From Glaciimonas immobilis (lineage in GTDB: Bacteria > Pseudomonadota > Gammaproteobacteria > Burkholderiales > Burkholderiaceae_D), in the NCBI RefSeq assembly GCF_011947285.1, contig NZ_JAAOZT010000012.1, positions 124,001 through 188,000 on the forward strand: DNA of 64,000 nucleotides. The letters run 5' to 3'. A program made the position numbers and the translations under genes. Position 1 is the stretch's first letter; each line of letters begins with the position of its first letter. Of the stretch, positions 1 through 9,122 are shown piece by piece. Under the pieces are notes generated by a model that saw only the letters and a list, made by a program, of their open reading frames with translations, made no database searches and was not told where the DNA came from.

Positions 1-159
1 TTTGATGGAAAAAGTAAGCGTGAGCGCTTCATACGGCAACCGTTAATCTTTGACGGAAATATAGGGACCATCAGACATTCTGCCCCTGACCTCGGCGAGC
101 ATGGTCCGGCGATATTTGAGGCGTTGTCTGCCGAAGAGTTGCCAGACAACGTGCGGTAA
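1..159 (+). CDS. CaiB/BaiF family CoA-transferase, C-terminal fragment
   Basis: Frame 1 is open from the first base to a TAA at 157-159 and gives 52 residues ending in a typical CaiB/BaiF (class III CoA-transferase) tail: a PLIFDG segment, then SAPDLGEHG, where family members usually have a PxLGEHT-like motif near the C-terminus. Family members move CoA between acyl groups and carboxylic acids. The gene is cut by the window edge, so the catalytic Asp and CoA-binding domains cannot be checked. It converges on the TetR gene, and its CoA chemistry fits the acyl-CoA operon that follows. The family call rests on the tail only. Confidence 0.6.
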   Translation, partial: FDGKSKRERFIRQPLIFDGNIGTIRHSAPDLGEHGPAIFEALSAEELPDNVR

Positions 160-316
160 ATATCGCGTTATCAGCCTCAGTAAATACACCCGGTCGGACA
201 CAACCTGTGTCATGACCGGAATGTTAATTTACTTTACTGAAACAGGCATTCCATTGAGACGTCATTCAACCATCATTGTGTGACGATTCGACGTTGGGAC
301 TCACGGGATCAGAATG

Positions 317-352
317 CAAAAACCCACCTTAGACAGCGCTAACGGGTGGGTT
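317..352 (-). terminator. Rho-independent terminator of the TetR gene
   Basis: AACCCACC (321-328) pairs with GGTGGGTT (345-352). Read on the minus strand, the stem runs into a TTTTTG tract, about 60 bases after the stop of the TetR gene. The rest of 160-409 holds no convincing gene. Confidence 0.75.
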
Positions 353-409
353 AATGTTACCGACACACAATCCTGACAGGCGGAATCTGGTTTAGCCTGC
401 TTACGATGT

Positions 410-1234
410 TTAGGACGCAGGCGCACGAGGTGTACGAGGTGCACCTTTGCGTCGCGTTGGCTTAGCCTGAATCATTGCCAGTACCAGTTTGGATACCTGT
501 TCAGCAGTTTCCTCTGGCTTCAGCCGCCCATGGGGCCGGTACCAGACACATGACCAGCTCACAATACCGCCAACGGCCAAAGATGCAATTCTGACATCGC
601 TCACGGTAAATTCACCAGTGGCAACACCGTCATCAAGCAAGGCGCACAGTTTTCGATCAAATTCGCGCCGCATCTGTTCGATGACATCACTGTCTTTCTT
701 TGCCAAATGCTTTTGTTCACGGGTGTAAATTGCGATGGCTTCCTGATTTTCTAAGACGGCAATAGTGAAGTCGTGCACCATTGAACGGACTTTTTCGGTC
801 GGTGACTGCTCTGATGCGACTACTTGATCAAGTACCTCGAGTGATGCACGAATACCGCGTGAGCAAATTTCTCCCAGCAATTCGTTCTTAGAGGTGAAAT
901 GAGAGTAAATAAACGGTTTAGTGACGTTGATTTTTTCGGCTACTGCCTCTAGCGTCGTGTTATTGAAGCCGTTGTGATAGAACAACTCAACCGCCACTGC
1001 GATGATACGCTCACGTTTGAGTCTGGAGACCGCGTCGCGGATGTCCTCAACGTCATTTTCTGTGGCACTTTGCGCTTTACGAACAGAGGCGAGCTTGGGA
1101 GAAGGTACCCGCAGGACAGCAGGAGCAGCCTTTCCCGATGCAGCCTTCGCTACGGAAGTTGCACGCTTTTTCACGCTGACGGGTTCTTTGCTCGTAGGAT
1201 CAGGTAATTTTTTCATGTGTCGTATTTTATACAT
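410..1234 (-). CDS. TetR/AcrR family transcriptional regulator
   Basis: 274 residues. The N-terminal 75 or so are a basic Lys/Ala/Pro-rich extension that is unusual for TetR proteins. It is followed by a clear TetR helix-turn-helix (RERIIAVAVELFYHNGFNNT, then TLEAVAEKINVTKPFIYSHF) and an all-helical ligand domain resembling the TetR proteins that sense acyl-CoA compounds. An alternative start is Met7 (1216), leaving a basic tail either way. It lies downstream of, and in the same direction as, the CoA-ester operon at 1634-10106, but a 400-base gap with a dispersed repeat separates them, so it may have its own promoter. By position it is the likely local repressor of that operon. The ligand is unknown. 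Confidence 0.85.
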   Translation of the reverse strand: MYKIRHMKKLPDPTSKEPVSVKKRATSVAKAASGKAAPAVLRVPSPKLASVRKAQSATENDVEDIRDAVSRLKRERIIAVAVELFYHNGFNNTTLEAVAEKINVTKPFIYSHFTSKNELLGEICSRGIRASLEVLDQVVASEQSPTEKVRSMVHDFTIAVLENQEAIAIYTREQKHLAKKDSDVIEQMRREFDRKLCALLDDGVATGEFTVSDVRIASLAVGGIVSWSCVWYRPHGRLKPEETAEQVSKLVLAMIQAKPTRRKGAPRTPRAPAS

Positions 1235-1355
1235 TTTTCAGCATGTTCACCACAGGGTGACGGATACTTGGTGTTGGATATTGCTCTGACTGCTTATTAT
1301 CGGATGATATTGGGTGGTGGCGCTTGGTTTGATTGGTTCGTTGTTCGATGGTTTT

Positions 1356-1620
1356 AACGGTTGGTGCTCTGTGGATGCTGGTCGGGGGTGGCCCGACAGC
1401 CAGTTACTTTTTTTTGCCTCGCCAAAAATAAGTAACCAAAAAAAAGGCGACCGCAGAGGCGTCGCCCGCCGTTGGCGGGTCCCCGATTATTTCGACTATC
1501 AGTCGGGTCGAAATACCAACTCGCTTCGCTCAAACATGGTTTCCGACAATTCCCGACTGACAGCCGAAATAACCGGCAACGCCTATGACGGGGTAGGTCA
1601 ACGGCCAGTTCAACTTCAAC
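1356..1620. repeat. Dispersed intergenic repeat, copy 1
   Basis: The 1235-1633 gap has no credible gene. It begins with a stretch (about 1358-1393, GTGGATGCTGGTCGGGGGTG) that recurs with few changes at about 40813-40850, followed by the inverted pair GTTACTT (1403-1409) / AAGTAAC (1430-1436) around an AT-rich loop. Similar GTTACTT..AAGTAAC sequences are common intergenic repeats in Burkholderiales. The tail (about 1585-1610) is a diverged reverse complement of part of copy 2. Confidence 0.55.
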
Positions 1621-1633
1621 TTCACCCCCCCAA

Positions 1634-2035
1634 TTAATCCGTGATCGGCTCGAAAAGTAGTTCCGGCGCTTCGGCCTCTAACAAGAATCGCCCTTGCACC
1701 GACTGACCGATTGTTGGGGTTACGCCGCGCCATAATCCTAGCGCGCGTACTCCCGCATCAAGATCGACCGTGACCAGGGTATAGGGTAAATCTGCTGCAA
1801 AGGCAGGATGAAATGCATGATGCGCTACGGTCCAGCTATGTACGCGGCCTGCACCACTGGCTGGTTTCCAGACTACGGTATCGGCATAACAGGCATCGCA
1901 TAGCAGACGAGGATAGTGACGTGGCTTATCGCAGACGGCACAATGTTGTACTATCAGGCGGCCTTCAGCGGCAGCTTCCCAGTATGGTCGGGATAATTCG
2001 GTGGGCTGCGGTAGCGGTTTATTCGGAATAGTCAT
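1634..2035 (-). CDS. DUF35 zinc-ribbon/OB-fold protein, small partner of a thiolase-like enzyme
   Basis: 133 residues with the standard DUF35 layout: an N-terminal helix (PYWEAAAEGRL), a rubredoxin-like zinc ribbon with two Cys-x2-Cys pairs (CAVC near residue 33, CDAC near 46), then an OB-fold with the usual VHSWTVAHH strand. DUF35 proteins form complexes with thiolase-fold proteins (Ltp2 with the ChsH2 DUF35 domain in steroid side-chain cleavage; BbsA with BbsB in toluene degradation) and bind CoA esters. The gene follows the thiolase-like gene with a 3-base gap, as expected for a stoichiometric partner. The substrate is unknown. Confidence 0.85.
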   Translation of the reverse strand: MTIPNKPLPQPTELSRPYWEAAAEGRLIVQHCAVCDKPRHYPRLLCDACYADTVVWKPASGAGRVHSWTVAHHAFHPAFAADLPYTLVTVDLDAGVRALGLWRGVTPTIGQSVQGRFLLEAEAPELLFEPITD

Positions 2036-2038
2036 TTT

Positions 2039-3196
2039 TTATCCTTTGCGCATCAGCGCTATCGCGCCATCGCCCATATCGCCATAGCCGGTTACCAGAC
2101 CGACTTCGGCATTCTCCACTTGCGCTCTGCCGCCCTGACCGCGCAACTGACGTACCAGTTCGACAATGTGGTTGAGGCCCCACACGTGTGCTTGCGATAG
2201 CAAGCCGCCATGGGTATTGGTAGGCAGCGCGCCGCCAAGTTGCAAGCGCCCGCCTGAGACGAACGGCCCGCCCTCGCCTTTGGCACAAAACCCCATGTCC
2301 TCGATCTGACGGATCACCGCATAGGTAAAACAATCGTAGATTTCTGCCACATCAATGTCTGCGTGCGTCACGCCCGCCATGGCAAAGGCACGTGCTGCTG
2401 CTTTACCTATGCCAAGACTGGTCATGTCCGGGCGCTGCGTAATGGATCCTGGAGAATCCGGGTGACCCGAGGCCACGCCGGTAATATATACCCGCGGCTG
2501 GCGCAGATCACCCGCACGTTCAGCCGCGCTGACAATGACCGCCGCGCCGCCGTCGCTCTCCAAACTACAATCGAGTAACCGGAAAGGGTCCGAGATCATG
2601 CGCGAATCACGATGATCCTCAAGCGTGATCGGTTTTTTCATTAGCGCATTTTCATTTAACAATGCATGTTTACGGCAGGCAACTGCTACCTCGCCGAACT
2701 GTTCGACGGTGGTGCCATACAACTCCATATGGCGACGTGCCATCGGCGCATACAACTGTGCTGGCGCAATGGCGCCAAAGGGGTATTCAAATTCGGTTAC
2801 AAAATGGAATTGCGGCATCTGATGGATGCGCGCACCGGCTTTGTTTGAGCCAGCGCTCACGTTACGGCCGAAAGTAATCAACACGTGGTTGCAAATTCCG
2901 GCGGCAACCGCAGCCGCCGCGCATTGCAGCGCCATGACGGGACTAGCGCCGCCATGCGGAATGACCGCCGAAAAGCGCAAATCGGGGATACCGAAATTTT
3001 CGATGAAATCGTCCGCCGTTCCACTGACTAACCCTACCGGGATAATGCCATCGATATCCTTTGGGGTAAGGCCAGCATCGGCGATAGCTTTTAGCGATGC
3101 TTCAATCTGGAGCTCGAAAGCGGATTTTGTGGAGCCACGCACATACGCCGTCTCACCGACACCTGTTACACATGATTTGTCACGCAGGGACATCAT
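2039..3196 (-). CDS. Thiolase-fold (SCP-x/Ltp2-like) protein lacking the nucleophilic Cys
   Basis: 385 residues, close to the length of lipid-transfer-type thiolases. The region that normally carries the acyl-accepting Cys reads PHGGASPVMALQ, with no Cys at that place. A VAEIYDCFTY segment and a C-terminal NTHGGLLSQAHVWG segment match the Ltp2 group. Thiolase homologues without this Cys, such as Ltp2, act as retro-aldolases on CoA esters rather than as thiolases, and need a DUF35 partner, which is encoded next door. The start is Met1 (3196) or Met2 (3193). This is the first of three such proteins in the operon. That it is an aldolase is an inference. Confidence 0.8.
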   Translation of the reverse strand: MMSLRDKSCVTGVGETAYVRGSTKSAFELQIEASLKAIADAGLTPKDIDGIIPVGLVSGTADDFIENFGIPDLRFSAVIPHGGASPVMALQCAAAAVAAGICNHVLITFGRNVSAGSNKAGARIHQMPQFHFVTEFEYPFGAIAPAQLYAPMARRHMELYGTTVEQFGEVAVACRKHALLNENALMKKPITLEDHRDSRMISDPFRLLDCSLESDGGAAVIVSAAERAGDLRQPRVYITGVASGHPDSPGSITQRPDMTSLGIGKAAARAFAMAGVTHADIDVAEIYDCFTYAVIRQIEDMGFCAKGEGGPFVSGGRLQLGGALPTNTHGGLLSQAHVWGLNHIVELVRQLRGQGGRAQVENAEVGLVTGYGDMGDGAIALMRKG

Positions 3197-3200
3197 CGTC

Positions 3201-4601
3201 TCATTTCACTGTTATGTTAGCCGCCGCTACATCTGGCTTTGCGGATAGCTTTACGTCTAACTTGACCACGGGAACACGTTGTCTGTACGCAAGCGCCCGT
3301 TTGCGTTCCTGCATCAATTGCTTACGATAAAAGGTCGGGTCGAGTTCAAGCGCATAACGCGGACTGGCAGGATAATGACGCTTCAGAAAAGCTCGCTCTT
3401 CGGCTATTGCAACGCGCATCCCTGCCTGGTCAGGCAAATCTACGTCGCCGCAAACCAGATCGGCCAGCCATTCTGCCTGATCGTCCATCATGCGGATATT
3501 GCCACCGCCAGCGACGTTGAACAGTCCGACAAAGTATAAACCTGGCTGGCTTGGCGAGACCACGCGCAGGAACAGTTCTGGCTTATGCTCTTGGGTCGAT
3601 GCAGCATTTTCCGTTAAAAATGGCAGGCCGACTGCATAGCCGGTGGCTGCAATGATAGTGTCAAACGACGCGACGCTGCCATCGACAAAACTGACTTCGT
3701 TCCCGCGCACGGATGCGATGCCGGGTTTGGCCGTAATCCGGTTCCAGACAAAGTGTGCCATCAAGCTAGGATGACTGGTAGGATGGGTACGCGTCTTCGG
3801 GGTCACAAAACCCCATTGTTCCATGCTGCCGTGCACGATGCGGGTAAGTAATTCGCGCATGGTGCGTCGAAAGGCCCATGGCATCCAGCGTTTTTCAATT
3901 TTTCCCAGCACGCGGGAGGTTGGCACGCCGAACAACATACGCGGCATGACCAACACTGGCGACCGCGCGGAAATCGTGGTCGATGAAGTTACGACACAAA
4001 TATCCGATGCGATATCGACCGCGCTGTTGCCCATGCCAACCACCAGCACACGCTTGTTGCGGAAAGGTTCCGGAATCTGGTAACTATTAGAATGCAGATA
4101 CTCGCCAGTAAAATCGGCGCGCCAATCTGCATGCTTGGGAACGCCCTGGTGTCCACTGGCGACCACTACAGCACTAAACTCTTCGACACTGCCATCGGCT
4201 AATCGTACAGTCCAGCTGCCATCCTTGATCCCTGCCGCGTTGGTTTCCGCTACACCTACTACATTAGAGCGAAAACGGATGTGTGGCAGGACGCCGAAAT
4301 GTTCGGCATAGGCTTGCAGGTAACGGCTGACTTCAAAGTGATCCGGATATAACGGACCGTCTTTAGGGAAGGGGAAATCTTTATAGGCCGTGATGCTGGC
4401 CTCTGAATTCAAGTGCAGAGATCGGTAAGCTGGCGAAAGGCCATTGTCATTCTGGTAGACCCACAGGCCCCCAATAAAAGAGCCGAGTTCGTACACGACG
4501 ACCTCGACTCCGCGCGCCAGCAAATGCTTGGCCGCGCATAAACCGGCAGCCCCAGCACCGATCACCGCTATCCGCTGAGCGGTCCTGGGTACCGGTTGCA
4601 T
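3201..4601 (-). CDS. Flavin-containing monooxygenase (FMO/BVMO-like)
   Basis: 466 residues. A first dinucleotide fold (IAVIGAGAAG, residues 11-20) binds FAD. The FMO fingerprint FxGxxxHxxxY is present (FTGEYLHSNSY), followed directly by the NADPH fold (VLVVGMGNSAVDIA). The Tyr at the end of the fingerprint is typical of FMOs rather than classical type I BVMOs, which carry Trp-Pro/Asp. The enzyme would use NADPH and O2 to hydroxylate, or insert oxygen into, a ketone or heteroatom. Its start overlaps the stop of the preceding DUF35 gene (TAATG), indicating translational coupling. In this operon an oxygenation of a cyclic or branched carbonyl compound is plausible. Confidence 0.85.
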   Translation of the reverse strand: MQPVPRTAQRIAVIGAGAAGLCAAKHLLARGVEVVVYELGSFIGGLWVYQNDNGLSPAYRSLHLNSEASITAYKDFPFPKDGPLYPDHFEVSRYLQAYAEHFGVLPHIRFRSNVVGVAETNAAGIKDGSWTVRLADGSVEEFSAVVVASGHQGVPKHADWRADFTGEYLHSNSYQIPEPFRNKRVLVVGMGNSAVDIASDICVVTSSTTISARSPVLVMPRMLFGVPTSRVLGKIEKRWMPWAFRRTMRELLTRIVHGSMEQWGFVTPKTRTHPTSHPSLMAHFVWNRITAKPGIASVRGNEVSFVDGSVASFDTIIAATGYAVGLPFLTENAASTQEHKPELFLRVVSPSQPGLYFVGLFNVAGGGNIRMMDDQAEWLADLVCGDVDLPDQAGMRVAIAEERAFLKRHYPASPRYALELDPTFYRKQLMQERKRALAYRQRVPVVKLDVKLSAKPDVAAANITVK

Positions 4602-5059
4602 TACTCTGCTACCAGCTCAAACCAAAAATCAAGAACGTCACCGGTCCGCACTTCTGCAAAACGAGTGATAACACGGGTTTTCAACGCCATCTGTTTGGCA
4701 GCCGCGTCTGGGTTGGTCAGATCGATGCCTTTGAAGAAACCGCCAATTGCTGTGTCAGCGCCATCCAGCAGCACGTAACCAAAAGCATACGGAGGATCTG
4801 GCAAGCCTTGAAATGGCTCGTAGACCATGGTGAACGTTTCGATGCAACCGCCCGGACCGACTTCGACCCACTCAGTGGTTGGCTCAAGCGTCTGATCAGA
4901 AAACGCGCGTGGTGGGACCAGCACACGGCCAGTTTCACCGCAGCGACGACCATAAATTTTGCCATGATCGCGGATCTGAACGTAGAACCAGCTTGCTGTT
5001 TCTCCCAGCGCGTGATTGTAAGTGATGTTCCAGGCCTCGCGGCGTTTAAGCAGTTCCAT
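4601..5059 (-). CDS. DUF35/OB-fold protein without zinc ribbon
   Basis: 152 residues from the ATG at 5059, chosen because GAAGGA lies just upstream; a longer reading to 5101 has no such signal. The sequence looks like the OB-fold part of DUF35 proteins: GRRCGETGRVLVPPRAFSDQ has the arrangement of the ribbon region but only one Cys, so the Cys-x2-Cys pairs are lost. A WVEVGPGGCIETFTMV strand and an alpha/beta end follow. It sits between the FMO gene and a second thiolase-like gene (84-base gap) and probably pairs with one of the thiolase-fold proteins. The function is inferred from family and position. Confidence 0.7.
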   Translation of the reverse strand: MELLKRREAWNITYNHALGETASWFYVQIRDHGKIYGRRCGETGRVLVPPRAFSDQTLEPTTEWVEVGPGGCIETFTMVYEPFQGLPDPPYAFGYVLLDGADTAIGGFFKGIDLTNPDAAAKQMALKTRVITRFAEVRTGDVLDFWFELVAE

Positions 5060-5143
5060 TTGTAGTCCTTCAGAAGTTTGATTGATTTTTGGCGATCTCA
5101 ACAGCCTTACGCTGACAGTGATCGCCTTGTCATACTTTGGATC

Positions 5144-6322
5144 TTATGCCTCGATAACCATGGTTCCGAAGAACTGATGATCACCACCATTGCCACTGGC
5201 AACGCCGACTTTAGCGCCTTTTACCTGATGCGCTCCAGCCTTGCCCCACACTTGCAAAGCTACTTCAGCCACGCGAATCATAGCGGTCACTGCAATCGCA
5301 TTGGTGCACAACGTGCCACCCGAAGGATTTACCGGAATGTCGCCGCCGAGGGTGTAGCGTCCTTCTTTTAACTGCGCGACCGAGGTGCCGACTTCAGCCA
5401 AACCCGCTGATTCGATAGAATGAAACTCGGTATTGCTGAACGGTGCATACAGTTCTGCAACATGTATCTGTTTCTGCGGATCAGTGATACCGGCCATTTT
5501 GTATGACCGATCAAATGCACGGCGCAAAGCAAAAGCATCCGCATGATCGGCGGTAAAGTCATTACCCATACGGTCACCGATGTAATAGCTCTCTGAGCAA
5601 TGACCCAGACCGGTGATCCATACTGCATCCAGATTGCGGTCTTTAATGTATTTTTCCGACGCCAGAATCATCGCACCGCCACCGCTGGATTGCGGACAGC
5701 AATCCATCAGTTTGATAGGCCAGCTAATCATGCGTGAGGCCATGACGTCTTCGACGGTCAGCGTTTTGCGTAAATGGGCATTCGGATTCAACGAGGCGTG
5801 GTAGCGATTCTTAACGACGACCGCTGCCATGTCTTCCTGCGTCATACCGTACTTTTCCGCATAGCGGACCGCCGACATTGCCAACATCGTGATCGTACCC
5901 AATGGCAACGGACGCTCATAAATTGGATCCCAGATCTTGTTGAGCACGGTTTGCGAATCGCCGCACTCACCAACCTTGTCGGCACCTGCCGTCATGACGA
6001 CATCACTGGCACCGGAGGCAATGTGGTAATACGCAGCGGCGACGCTGGAGATACCCGTTGCACCGCCGGTATTGATACGCAGAAAACGCTTGTTACGTGC
6101 GCCTACAGCATCGACGCCCAGTCGTTCAGCGTTACCAATGCCGACCATCGCATCTGGCGACAGTGAATATACAATCGCGTCAATGTCGTCAAATTCTAGT
6201 TGACTACCTTGCATGGCGAGCGCTACGGCCTCGCGCACCAAATCCGGATAACTGGCATCGTCACGCTTCGGCTTGAATGCCGATTGACCGATGCCGATAA
6301 TACCTACACGTGGCTGTTTCAT
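5144..6322 (-). CDS. Thiolase-fold protein (acetyl-CoA acetyltransferase-like) lacking the nucleophilic Cys
   Basis: 392 residues from the ATG at 6322, preceded by GGGAGGA; a longer reading to 6487 only overlaps the upstream gene. The usual Cys region reads INTGGATGISSVAAAYYH, without Cys. A VAELYAPFSNTEF segment and IPVNPSGGTLCTNA match the SCP-x/Ltp2 group. The start codon overlaps the stop of the next thiolase-like gene (ATGA), so the two are translationally coupled and may form a heteromer. A retro-aldol or related C-C reaction on a CoA ester is more likely than thiolysis. The substrate is unknown. Confidence 0.8.
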   Translation of the reverse strand: MKQPRVGIIGIGQSAFKPKRDDASYPDLVREAVALAMQGSQLEFDDIDAIVYSLSPDAMVGIGNAERLGVDAVGARNKRFLRINTGGATGISSVAAAYYHIASGASDVVMTAGADKVGECGDSQTVLNKIWDPIYERPLPLGTITMLAMSAVRYAEKYGMTQEDMAAVVVKNRYHASLNPNAHLRKTLTVEDVMASRMISWPIKLMDCCPQSSGGGAMILASEKYIKDRNLDAVWITGLGHCSESYYIGDRMGNDFTADHADAFALRRAFDRSYKMAGITDPQKQIHVAELYAPFSNTEFHSIESAGLAEVGTSVAQLKEGRYTLGGDIPVNPSGGTLCTNAIAVTAMIRVAEVALQVWGKAGAHQVKGAKVGVASGNGGDHQFFGTMVIEA

Positions 6323-7470
6323 TGGGTTCCTCCCAGATTGCTTCCAAATACGACAACGGTCTGGTACATCATGGCCGGACCGCTGGTGGCGTGCGCCAGA
6401 GCGGTCGTTACGTTCGCTGCCTGATGTTTTCCAGCCGTACCCATGATTTGATTCGCGGCTTCTGCAATACGCACTAGCCCACCGCAAAATACAGGATTGA
6501 TTGACGCAACACCGCCTGACAAATTAAGCGTCGGGTGCGCGTGCTCTGCACTGACAACTTCCGCCCATTGTGCGGGTTCAGCAATACCTAATGCCTGATA
6601 CGCCAACAGTTCCTGATACGGTGTCGCAGCACTGATTTCAGCAACATCAATCTCTTTTATACTAGCGATACCAGCATCTGCAAACGCCTGGCGCGCGGCT
6701 TCTTGTAAAGCCGTTGCTGCGGTCAAATCGCGATCGCCCAGAAATGCCGCTTCAGTCGCCCAACCCATGCCACGCATCCATGCCGGATTGGTAATGCCTG
6801 CTTTTTTCACATAGTCTTCTGAGGCCAGCACCAATGCAACCGCACCGGTGGTCGGGGTTCTCATCATCGCTTCACGGACAGGCCAACGTACAGCCTTTGA
6901 GGCAGCGATTTCTTTTGCGGTTTCGACCGGGCCGGTGGCTTCTGGATAAGCTTTAGCGCCACGATGACGGTTCTGTTCAACCAACTTTGCCGCCAGCTCT
7001 GAAGCTTGCGGATGTGCATTAGTCAATGCATTCGCTTGCAATGCGAAAGAAGACAAATCATCCAGTGGCAAACGACGGTGAAAATAAGGATCAGCGCCCA
7101 GACGCTCGACTTCTGACAGCGACGACGCCTCTGTCACACCCCAGGACACCACTAACTGGGTTTCAAAGTGCGCCGAAGCGATTCGCAAAACGCCCATCAC
7201 AAAAGCATGTTCACCGGCAGATGGTGTAGAAAGAATGTCGCGATCTACCCCACCTACCGAGCCAGAAGCGGCCATGATAGAAATTGCACGACCGTCAACC
7301 TGGTCATTCGAAGCGACCAAAATGCCGTCGATATCTTCGATAGGAATTCCTGCACTTTTGAGCGCTGCCTGCGCTACCTCGTACAGGATTTCCTCTAGGG
7401 AACGGCGCTCCGAAAGAATCGGAACCATGATGGCTGACCCGATAACAGCCGTAGGTCGGTTAAGTGGCAT
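6319..7470 (-). CDS. Divergent thiolase-fold protein
   Basis: 383 residues, more diverged than the other two. The Cys region reads LSTPSAGEHAFVMGVLRIAS, again without a nucleophile. The C-terminal thiolase signature is LNLSGGVASINPVFCGG, and the central VAEISAATPYQELLAYQALG segment aligns with the Ltp2-type core. It is encoded directly upstream of, and overlaps by four bases, the 5144-6322 gene. Paired thiolase-fold subunits with one weakly conserved member occur in aldolase/thiolase complexes, so a structural or regulatory subunit is possible. No catalytic role can be assigned from the sequence. Confidence 0.7.
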   Translation of the reverse strand: MPLNRPTAVIGSAIMVPILSERRSLEEILYEVAQAALKSAGIPIEDIDGILVASNDQVDGRAISIMAASGSVGGVDRDILSTPSAGEHAFVMGVLRIASAHFETQLVVSWGVTEASSLSEVERLGADPYFHRRLPLDDLSSFALQANALTNAHPQASELAAKLVEQNRHRGAKAYPEATGPVETAKEIAASKAVRWPVREAMMRTPTTGAVALVLASEDYVKKAGITNPAWMRGMGWATEAAFLGDRDLTAATALQEAARQAFADAGIASIKEIDVAEISAATPYQELLAYQALGIAEPAQWAEVVSAEHAHPTLNLSGGVASINPVFCGGLVRIAEAANQIMGTAGKHQAANVTTALAHATSGPAMMYQTVVVFGSNLGGTQ

Positions 7471-7497
7471 ATATACCTCTGGAGTGAAGCGCGACGA

Positions 7498-9120
7498 CTA
7501 TGCGGCCGAAGCGCGTTTTTGGGACGCGATGGCAGCAAGTGCCAAAGCGCGTTCAAGAGCCAATTGCTTGAGTTGGCGCCGCTGCAACTTACCAGTCGCG
7601 GTGAGCGGCAAACTGGCACAGGGTTCGATATGATCGGGCACTTTATACTTGGATAACTCCGCCCCACAATGCCGCAGCAGCGCAGCAGAATCGAAGTCCT
7701 CAGAATTTATGGGCACCACAAATGCAAAAATCAGTTCACCGCGGATGGCATCCGGCACACCCACCACGGCCACCTCCTGCACGGATGGATGCTTGCGCAT
7801 GACAGCTTCCACCTCGGCTGGAGAAACATTAATACCGGCGCGCTTAATCATCTCGCCAACGCGGCCGACAAACACGAAATCGCCATCTGCGTTGAGCAGA
7901 CCCATATCGCCGGTTCGGTAAAAACCATCGTCGCTGAATGCACTAGCATTTTGCTCTGCACTAGCGCCTGAATAGCCGAGCGTCGTGTAACCGCGTACTT
8001 CTGCCAATCCCGGCATACCAGGCAGCGCCTCAACACCAGTGTCCTCATCAATGAAACGGATTTCCTGGCCTGGCAATGGTGGCCCCTGGCAAAGAGAGCG
8101 TCGTTGCGCTGACCAGTGGTGCCACGTTACCGCGCAATTTCCGCAAGTTTCGGTCGCTCCATAAATATTACATAACTCGGTCGCACCCAATATTTCGACG
8201 GCAAACAGGAACTCATCCGAACTGCCAATGGTGACGCCAGTGCGCATGGTGGCCAGGCGTTCCTTACGATAGTCACGGTGGTAAGCGATTGCGGAAGTCA
8301 TTGCTGGCAACGTATAGATGGCGGTACAACCCTCGCGCTCAATGATGTCCATTGCAAGAGCGGGATCGAATTTCTCCATCAGCACCAGGGTCGCACCGTG
8401 ACCGAAGGTTGCCGGCAGCGCATTGGCACCACCAAAAGCCCAAAACAGCGGCGACGATAGCAACACCCGATCATCGCGCGTCAAACCTTCGCGCTCACCG
8501 ATATTGAAGCCATTTTCAACTACAGCAAACTGACGCAACGGCACGGCCTTAGGCGCGCTGGTTGACCCCGATGTATACAACACCAGAGCATCGTCGTTTG
8601 CGTCAGGATCAACACCTGCCGCTAAAGCAGACAAGGGGCTGGCTCCGTCAATAATGGCGTTATACGAAGGAAATTTAGCGGCGCCGTTTTCGTTATCCAG
8701 AAGCCAGATACGCTCTGGTACCGGCACGCCTGGCATGCCTTGCAAAGCCACAAAATCCGATTCAAAATCACGGTCGCCAAAGCGCGCTGCGCTGATGAAC
8801 AGGACCAACTTGGAATCAGCCAGCAAAAAAGCGAGTTCATTTCTGGTAGACCAGGTACTCAGCGGCACCAGGGTTGCTCCCAGCGCACCAGCACCAAGAC
8901 AAACGTCGAGCCACTCGACGCGATTACTTAACAATACACCGACACGGTCGCCGCGCTGGACGCCTGCGGCCTGAAACGCACCCGCGACCTTGGCCGCGCG
9001 CTGCGCCAGATCGGCATATGTAAAGCGCCCTTGTGCGCAGACCAGAGCGCATGCTTCGTTTGAATATGCGGCTTGCTCACGTACCAGATCAATGAGTGTT
9101 CGACTAAAAGGAGGTTTCAT
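7498..9120 (-). CDS. Acyl-CoA synthetase (AMP-forming, ANL superfamily)
   Basis: 540 residues from the ATG at 9120, two bases after the stop of the Bug gene; a reading to 9165 would overlap that gene. Motifs: LVLYTSGSTSAPKAVPL (ATP/AMP-binding loop), NIYGATETCG (A5), YRTGDMG (A7) and a C-terminal PLTATGKLQRRQL with the catalytic Lys. It activates a carboxylic acid to its CoA thioester through an acyl-adenylate in the cytoplasm. As the only CoA ligase of the operon it probably makes the CoA ester used by the thiolase-fold/DUF35 proteins. The acid cannot be named. Confidence 0.88.
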   Translation of the reverse strand: MKPPFSRTLIDLVREQAAYSNEACALVCAQGRFTYADLAQRAAKVAGAFQAAGVQRGDRVGVLLSNRVEWLDVCLGAGALGATLVPLSTWSTRNELAFLLADSKLVLFISAARFGDRDFESDFVALQGMPGVPVPERIWLLDNENGAAKFPSYNAIIDGASPLSALAAGVDPDANDDALVLYTSGSTSAPKAVPLRQFAVVENGFNIGEREGLTRDDRVLLSSPLFWAFGGANALPATFGHGATLVLMEKFDPALAMDIIEREGCTAIYTLPAMTSAIAYHRDYRKERLATMRTGVTIGSSDEFLFAVEILGATELCNIYGATETCGNCAVTWHHWSAQRRSLCQGPPLPGQEIRFIDEDTGVEALPGMPGLAEVRGYTTLGYSGASAEQNASAFSDDGFYRTGDMGLLNADGDFVFVGRVGEMIKRAGINVSPAEVEAVMRKHPSVQEVAVVGVPDAIRGELIFAFVVPINSEDFDSAALLRHCGAELSKYKVPDHIEPCASLPLTATGKLQRRQLKQLALERALALAAIASQKRASAA

Positions 9121-9122
9121 TA

